A stretch of DNA of 48,234 nucleotides, taken from contig NW_001865084.1 of NCBI RefSeq assembly GCF_000002865.3, positions 176,230 through 224,463 of the forward strand, given 5' to 3'. Below, piece by piece: positions 41,492 through 48,234 of this stretch. A program made the position numbers and the translations under genes. The notes below the pieces were generated by a model. The model was not told where the DNA came from. It worked only from the letters and a program-made list of their open reading frames with translations, and did not search any database. Every line of letters starts with the position of its first letter. Position 1 is the first letter of the stretch. The stretch comes from Monosiga brevicollis MX1 (taxonomy: Eukaryota > Opisthokonta > Choanoflagellata > Craspedida > Salpingoecidae).

Positions 41492-44072
41492 ATGCTGCGC
41501 CACATCGCCATTGTCGCCCTTGCGGCGCTACTCTCACTGCCTCCCTCGGCCTCGCAATCCATTGATTCCAATGCTGGTCAGAACTCAAACGCTGACTCTT
41601 CCCCACCTCTCTCGTTCTGCTGCTTCTGGATGCCATGCCGCGTCAGTGTCGTATGCTCACATCTGCCGAATTCTCTCGTTCCCATTTCTCCTGCCTCCCT
41701 GCCGCCCTGATAATAGTGCTTGAAGCCATCAAGGATCATTTGCATCCCATCTGCACCTCTCATGGTGTCAGCGTGATTGACAACGCAACCAATACCAAGA
41801 CGTGCCTGTGCGACAGCAGCTACGCGGGTGACTCTTGCGAGTAGGTTTTTTTATTTTTTATTTTTATTTTTTTTTTTTTGTCACGTTGCGCATTCTGCTC
41901 CGCCCACACCAAGCCCTTACCAATGGCCTATCTGCACTCTGTAGCGAGTTCGTGGGCGTGGGCATACTGCGCTGTGCGCTGGCGGGTGATGTGCCCCTGC
42001 TTCTCACCGTGCTTGAAGGCGTGACGACGCTCCGTGGCGACCTTGTCATGTCGGATGGCTGCGTGACGGCTGATGCCATCACCGCCGTGGGCAAGCTCAC
42101 CAAGATCGATGGCAACGCTTTCATCTATGACCCGACCACACCGACCCAGCTTGCCACGGACTGGCCCGAAAATCATTGGGAAACTGTGACCGGCTGCATC
42201 GCCCTGGCCAATCTGCCCGAAGCCGGCCTTGTTGGACGCACGCTCTTCCCTGATCTCACTGAGCTTGGTGCTTGTTCACTCGACGAGGTGGAGAGCAAAC
42301 TGCCCTCGGCCTACTGGGACACGTTTGTCAATCGAACCATCCCGCCTCAAATCTCGATGATGCTCAACCACATTGGAGCGGACCACGAGGCCTGTGTCAG
42401 CGGCTGTGACAACATTTCCCTTGCTTCTAAGCTGCGCACGATGCCCGGTGCCCTACTGCTAGATGACCTGCCCGCCCGAGACCTCAACGAAGGTCTCCTG
42501 GAACACGTGGGCGGCCTGCACGTCCGCAACTGCCCCCATGTTGAAATCTTGGGCACGTCCCATCTGGCGACCATTGGCGAGCACGGCCTGCTCCTTCGTG
42601 AAACCGGCCTGAAGAACCTTGACGACCTGGCAGGGGTTCAAGTTGTTCGACTTGGCTTTGTGGATATCACAAGCAACGACCACCTGGAGAATGTGCTGGG
42701 CTTCAACCCGACTGTTGTCGAGCGCAGCGGCACGGTCAGCACCTCTGTTGAATTTCAGCTCGTATGCCAGAACGGCTATCATTCAGGCTTTCCCGAGACC
42801 GAGTGTACTTGCGCCTCGCCCGAGTACTCGGGCAAGCTGTGCGACACCATCACCGGTGACTTTTTCTGCATGGACTTTGCCCAAGCCGAGACCCTCAACC
42901 AGACCCTAGCCAACGTGCGCCACGTGATTGGTAACATTCATCTGACTGACACGTGCATGGAGATGTCGTTCCTCAACTTCCCCTACCTCACGAGCATTGA
43001 AGGCAGCCTCATTGTCAACTCCTTTGGCATGCCCATTGTCGAGCCAGGCTTTCCGAGTTTGAAGTCTGTCTCGACCGTGCACATCGAGTCTGTACCCGCA
43101 ACCAGCATCGATTGGCTGCCCGAGCTCGAGACGGTGGGCTCGCTGAGCATCCAGAACAACGACCAGCTTACCAACCTGTCGGGACTCGCCGCGCTGACCA
43201 CCATCGACGAGGCACTCGAGATCTTTGCGTGCCCTGCGATGACCTCGTTTACCGGCCTCGAGAATGTGGCGCGCATTGGTTCGCTCTCCATCGTCTCCTC
43301 AAATTCGTTAACCAACTTTTCAGCCCTCAACGGTGCCGAGCCGGTGCTTCTGCTCGGTCAGAACTCTGCACCAGCTCTGAGCATTGATGCGTGCGCAGAT
43401 TGCGAAGCTCTTTGGTCGCACTTGGTGGAGACGGTCGAGATTGCTGACGGCGCCAGTGTCAGCGTGCCGTGGTCTACCTGTGGCGGCTTTGGCACGGTGC
43501 CGGCTGGTAGCCTGTCTTGCGCCTGTAACCCAGGCTACACAGACTACATGTGCACCGGCTACAACGGCGATGACTTGATCTGCAACGTGTCGACCGCCAG
43601 TGACATCAAGGCAATGCTTGCTGGCGTCACCCACCTCTACAGCCCTCTAGTCCTTCTCCTTTATTGTGGCGCTGGCTCCAGCTATGGACTTTTGGACACG
43701 GTGACATACGCAGCCGCTCTCTACTTTGAAGATGCCATCGATTATCAGGGCCAGATCCCGGCGGGACTGGGCTATGTGAGCATCTTTGAGACGCAATTAT
43801 CTGACATGTCGCTCTTTGGCGCAGTCACGCACATTGACAGCCTGGAGATTAACAGCAACGAATACATGACCACTTTGGATGGCCTCGAGAGCCTGGAGAC
43901 AGCGGGCCAGCTCGTGGTTTACAACAATCCCACGCTGACCAACGTGGATGCGCTCGGCAGCCTCCTCAGCGTCACCGGCGACCTCATCATCGTCAACAAC
44001 GATGTGGACGTCAACGCCATCGCCTTTGACGTCAACGCCATCTCCACCAACACCACCCTAGTCACCGGCTAA
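41492..44072 (+). CDS. Secreted LRR (receptor L-domain-like) and EGF-like protein
   Basis: Exons 41492-41576, 41717-41840 and 41945-44072 join to 2337 nt (778 aa). A signal peptide (HIAIVALAALLSLPPSASQ) is followed by three Cys-rich EGF-like pieces. They end in TCLCDSSYAGDSC (to about 70), ECTCASPEYSGKLC (to about 370) and SCACNPGYTDYMC (to about 606). Between and after them lie LRR blocks of the same kind as in the minus-strand neighbour, e.g. QNNDQLTNLSGLAALTTID and YNNPTLTNVDALGSLL. The order is therefore EGF, LRR block, EGF, LRR block, EGF, LRR block. No transmembrane helix or kinase is seen, so it is probably secreted or matrix-bound. Nearly all repeats sit in one 2.1-kb exon, unlike the one-repeat-per-exon neighbour. 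The ligand is unknown. The start is the first ATG before the signal peptide. Confidence 0.88.
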
Positions 44073-44773
44073 GCCGAGCCCGCTGTAACCCGTCTGTGTT
44101 CGTTTCTGTTTACATGCCCTTATCGATGGATATCTGTTGTGCCGTGTCGCCGCCATGCTTGAAGCGCTTTATACTTGGTGTAGTCTCGAGTCGTTCCGTT
44201 TTGCTGGACAAATTGAGTCATCAACATGCATGTTTGCTTTTTGCATACGAGATGCCTCGGACCGCATGCCCAAGCGAGGGTCGAAAGAGAGTCTGGTGAG
44301 GGGCCAATGGTGGATGATGCCAGCTGTGTGTAAAGGTAAGCGATGCTTCACAAGCACGCAGCAATAGTGCCGCGTTGAAAGACCAGCGGATGCTCGCACT
44401 CTGCCATATCTTTGCAAGATGATGGAGCAGATGAATCACTCTCAGCAGCTTTTTGCAGTCCTCACGACGTGAGCCCGACAGAACGACTTCATAGCTGCGT
44501 GTACTGGTTGTCCCAAGACAAAACCCTGTGCAAATGAACAATGTCATTAAGTGTGGCTTTCGTTACACATTCACTTACTTTTTTATTTTTTTTTATTTTG
44601 ACGTTCGAGTTGACTCGACCTTCGCTCTGAGCTGCTCGTGTTCACCCAAGATGTCACTGGTACAGGAAATGCTGTGCTGACAGTGCGATCAGGCATTCCA
44701 TAACCGTGCCGCAAGAGATCAACATGTTGCTCTGGTGTGTTGGCTCATCTCGCTTCTCGATCGCTGTTCAAGA
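44073..44773. other. Intergenic region before the TLH-like gene
   Basis: About 700 bases with no recognised gene. A T-rich run (TTTTTTATTTTTTTTTATTTT) lies near 44578-44598. It may contain the promoter or first exon of the downstream helicase-like gene. Confidence 0.4.
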
Positions 44774-47700
44774 ATGAAAGGGGAAGAAAACATTGTCCTT
44801 GAACACGTCTCATCAGCCTCAAGGACGCACGCCTCGTCGTCCTTGTTTTCGTAGGTGCACCAGAAGAGCACGCGCATCACACTATATGGAACATCGCTGC
44901 TTCGATACCGAGAAGATGATGGCTGCTTTCATTGCCCCGTGGGAGGATGCCACTATCGCCATGGACTCTCAGCCAACCTAAAATCACACCTCCAGCATCT
45001 GCATGAGAAACAGACGACACCCAGAGCAGCAATACCGGCGGCTGTGACTTGCGACCGGCTGCCTGCTCGCCAAAAACCTACTCGGACGCGCATGAAAAAA
45101 CGTGTGGTCAAGCTTGATCAACAGCACGGCATAGCCGCGGCTCGAATCTTCATGGGCGAGATTGGTTGCCTTGTATCCCCTGTTTTTGAATCTCCAGTGT
45201 GCACGCAGTGCGGCCATGTCCTGAGAGGCAGGGCGACGCACCATCTGTTCAAAAAACACCATGTTCGGTGCAGCCAGGAAGACATTGATGCAGCTATGGC
45301 ACTCCTGCGCCCACTGCAGCCCGAAGAGCCGCTGCTTGACCTCGGAGTTGAATCTGGGCCCCATAAGCCTATTGAAGGCATTCCCGTTCTGGACGGCGTG
45401 GGTTGCCCCTTGTGTCAGGCTTGCTTCACCACAAAAGGCAGTCTGTGGCATCACATCGTAGCCGAGCATCCCGACGAATCAGAGGCCAAGCAGCCGCCTC
45501 GACGCGTCAAGCTGCAAAAGCCGTTGCGCGGTGCCGGAGCCCGCTGTATCGAGGTCATTGTCGAAGATGGCCACGATGCCTCGGCAGCCGACGTCAGCGA
45601 AAACGAGGAAGAGCTGGAGGAGCAGCAGCGGTTCAAGCAGCTGATCTCCAGCACCCAGGCCATGGCGTCAGAGGCCGAGGAGAAGCGCTGCCCGCACGGC
45701 GTTCACCAGATGCACCCGTTCTACGATAGTGTGGGCATGACGCTGATCCTGAGCGAGCTGACCCCAGAGCAAATTCTCAAGCTGGGCCACGACACCCCAC
45801 CCGCACCACTCGTGTCAGGCATGCACGAGCTCTTGTGGGAGGCCCACGGACAATTGTCCCAGCACGGCCTGGCGGCTGCTTCCGTGGCGTCCTTGTTCGA
45901 AGATGAAGAGTTGCAAGTTGAGCCACAAACTTTACCCCAAGTATCTCCTGGCACGATGAGCAGATACCTAAACATTGGAGCGCGGTTGGTGCATTTTATA
46001 CTGCTACTGGACGCACTGCCAGCCCCCGAGCCATCCAGCTTTTTGAGCCAGGTGCTCGCCAGTCGTGGGGAGGCCATAACTACAGCTGCTTTGGCCGTGC
46101 AAGACGCGCTGGATGCGGGACTGAGCGGGGAGGATCTTGTCGAGCCCTTGGCGGCACTGTGGCTGGCACTGGTGAATGCAGAGCTACATCTGTTTGACAA
46201 CGACAAGGTGCACTTTGTCAACGTGTTTTTGTTGTGCACGGCCGTGTCCAAGGGAAGCGGTGTCTTGCAAGACATCCGGCGCTGGACCACAACGCAGGCC
46301 GGTTTGATTTATATTTTCAAGCTGTTTTTGCTCCGGTTTGGCAAGGCACAGCGATGGGCCACTGCGGGTAAACTCAGGCCTTTTCTACAGTCTGGACGGC
46401 TGGTGCATTTTCTGAGCCAGCGCATGACGGCGGCTCGCTCTTCCAGCACGGCCGATGGGCAGGTTGGAGTGGATATTGACGTGCAAACGGACGGTGACAT
46501 GACGGACGAGGCGCTGCACACCATTGTTTGTCAGGGTACTGAACTCAACGTGAAAGAGATTGGGACCGCCCTGGTACAGATGCGCAACGATATGAAAGAA
46601 ATTTTAGACACCCACCTCTTGCTGGGATCGGATCTGCGAGAGCGACATGCTCTCGAGTATGTCCGGCTACGGTCGAAGGAGGATCGGACCAACAGGGTCA
46701 AGAATTGGTGGGTGGGCCATGACAGCCCAGCTGAGCGGGCCCTATTGGATCACATTGGCCAGACTCCGAGCTTGCGGCAAGAATTTATCTGCACGGAGCT
46801 TGGCCCAGAAGGAGCTGATGAAGAGCCGACCTTTCGAGAAGACCGCGTGCGGGAATGGCTTCTATTTGTGGGCAGGTTCAACCAGCTGGCGCTCACCTAC
46901 ACCCACATGGCTGGAGGTACGCTTGCGATCGAGCAAAGACTCTGTTTGAGAAGCTTGGCATGTTTATTGTACCACTCTTATCTGTTTGCATTGGCTTTGG
47001 CGTTTTGTTAGGTCTGCCACCTCAAGCAACCGTATATCAAGGGCTATCCTACAAAAATGGCGTGGGCCGGCAACGGGCCGTGTTTTTTGCTGGAAAGCAG
47101 CTCTCCATATTGACTCGTCTGGGTAAAACCCACGGGCTCTCTCTAGATGAGCAGCACGCCTTTCGGTACATGGACGAGGAAGTCAGCAAGCTGATTTTCA
47201 TGTATTTGCTCTTGTGCAAGCCTCTGGAGCAGATGCTAACCAGCTGGCTGGAGAAGCGGGGCGCTCTTCAAACCCCTCGCGATGGCGGGCGTGGAACCTA
47301 CGACAATGATCAGGAAGAGGAGGATTTATTGGAGGACGAGGGGGATGAAGACCACATGAGCCACGACGATGGCATGACCTTGCGACGCGAGGTACAGGAC
47401 GCTCAACGCCACTACAACAACAGCCACTTGCTCTTCAACATTGCGCCTCTGCAGACCATGCTCAGCCCAGCCTCTATCTACGCTGCCTTTCGTCGACAAA
47501 TGGCCACCTACCTGCATCAGCCTACGCTTGGAGTGGCAAAGTGGCGACACGCTGCTACCTTTTGGATGACAACATTTGTGACAAACCGGCTCTTTGCCGA
47601 CCCCGCGAGCACTTTGGGTAGCCTGATGCGCACCCAGGCACAGCCCTTGGGCAACATGGCCAAAGACTTCTTTGCTACCGCAACAAGCTACCAATTGCAA

Positions 47701-48234
47701 GCCAAAATGTCATCACGTCTGATGCATCAGCTGGCCTCACAAAGCTGGCATGCCTTTTTGGGTCTTGACCGCAAGCGCAGCGTGGCCGAGCTCACAGCCG
47801 CCAAGGAAGCTTTGGAAGTTCGCCACCCCATAAGCTGGAGCGGGTCATCAAAGCTTGAAGTAGGCGGGCGCGTCATCATGGATACGCAAGCTGAGCATGA
47901 TGTAGCCTACATGACCCAACTGGCCCAGCAGGCACGCATCTCGTGGGGCCACGGCTTTAAAAGCCAAGAACAATTGGACCTGGCAGCGGCCATTGACCAG
48001 CATCGGGCCGAGGACGGCTGGCTGATTGTCGTTGCACCGTCAGGCATGGACAAGACGCTTTGTACCATGCCCAAACTGGGTTGTCACCCGCATGCCGGCA
48101 CGGTGCTGTGGATTGTGCCTTTTGCGACCTCGGCAGACGATTTGTTGCGGCGTTTGCAGGCGGCTGGCCACAGTGCGCAAAGGTGGCTGGGCCCCTCGAC
48201 GCCGGTAGCAGCTGGCCTGGACGTGCTTATCATC
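44774..48234 (+). CDS. Zinc-finger plus RecQ-like SF2 helicase, DUF3505/telomere-linked-helicase type (3' end beyond window)
   Basis: The main frame runs 44855-46916, then after an intron (GTACGC...TTAG) 47012 to the window edge, still open, about 1,095 codons. There is no ATG at 44855. A TTTTCGTAG acceptor sits directly before it, so an upstream exon is needed. A weak candidate is MKGEENIVLEH at 44774-44806. Three C2H2-like fingers appear near residues 24-48, 115-137 and 186-208 (FHCPVGGC...H, VCTQCGHV...H, GCPLCQAC...H). The last two have the DUF3505 layout. Around the intron, HMAGGLPPQATVYQGLSYKN and a later Lys/Arg-rich stretch match the conserved middle of fungal telomere-linked RecQ-like proteins. 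At the edge, a helicase domain begins: QLDLAAAI, then APSGMDKTL in motif I (48034-48057) and VLWIVPF. Motif I differs from the usual AxxGxGKT by Asp at the second Gly. Function is probably DNA unwinding or mobile-element biology (inference). Confidence 0.75.
48034..48057 (+). other. Divergent SF2 motif I (Walker A) in TLH-like gene
   Basis: Encodes VAPSGMDK. The Lys and following Thr are kept, but Asp replaces the second Gly of the GxGKT loop. This may lower or abolish ATP binding. The rest of the helicase domain lies outside the window, so activity cannot be judged here. Confidence 0.8.

Noticed and set aside
44793-44981. Small frame MSLNTSHQPQGRTPRR overlapping the start of the TLH-like gene
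   Set aside because: It is in a different frame from the zinc-finger exon and ends soon after. It shows no domain.
1-48234. tRNA genes
   Set aside because: I looked for the T-loop GTTCGAAT-type motif with flanking pairing. The few matches are within coding exons and do not fold as tRNA by eye. A covariance-model scan would be decisive.

Overview
The window comes from an intron-rich, GC-rich unicellular eukaryote. Genes have short GT-AG introns, mostly 70-300 bases. They encode orthologues of mitochondrial 2-oxoglutarate dehydrogenase, the ribosome-biogenesis helicase DDX24/Mak5, a CaMKI-type kinase, a triple-KH RNA-binding protein and ABCF3/GCN20, next to secreted LRR/EGF-type proteins. That mix, with a (TTAGGG)3 tract, fits a holozoan protist such as a choanoflagellate (Monosiga-like). 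This assignment is inference. Two runs of N (16401-16482 and 31974-32031) mark assembly gaps.

Layout. 208-4010 (+) is OGDH E1, 7 exons. 4541-6622 (-) is an F-box/leucine-rich-repeat protein, tail to tail with it. 8690-13115 (-) is a DDX24/Mak5 DEAD-box helicase, 14 exons. 16546-18071 (+) is a CaMKI-like kinase. 18884-21994 (+) is a three-KH protein with a Gly/Tyr/Gln tail. 22275-25157 (-) is a secreted TPR plus PhyH-like dioxygenase, 14 exons. 25927-30825 (+) is ABCF3, 25 exons. 33390-35471 (+) is a single-exon bZIP-like protein. 36138-37535 (+) is a GT2-like glycosyltransferase. 37793-39967 (-) is a secreted LRR protein in which eight consecutive exons are exactly 72 nt, each one repeat. 40332-40450 (+) is a 5S rRNA gene. 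41492-44072 (+) is a related secreted LRR/EGF-like protein. About 44774 to the window end (+) is the 5' part of a large zinc-finger plus RecQ-like helicase of the DUF3505/telomere-linked-helicase type best known from fungi.

Most models were checked by splicing exons at GT/AG junctions and confirming that the summed length is divisible by three, with family motifs running across the joins. Housekeeping genes fill the first 31 kb. The last 15 kb holds lineage-specific secreted and possibly mobile-element-related genes. Long gene-free stretches (6.6-8.7, 13.1-16.5 and 30.8-33.4 kb) carry GA/CT microsatellites and show no recognisable gene.

The best leads are the 72-nt exon/repeat array with its intron-poor paralogue across the 5S gene, the TLH-like helicase with an altered motif I, the secreted TPR-dioxygenase, and a 31-nt microexon that supplies half of an ABCF3 Walker A motif.
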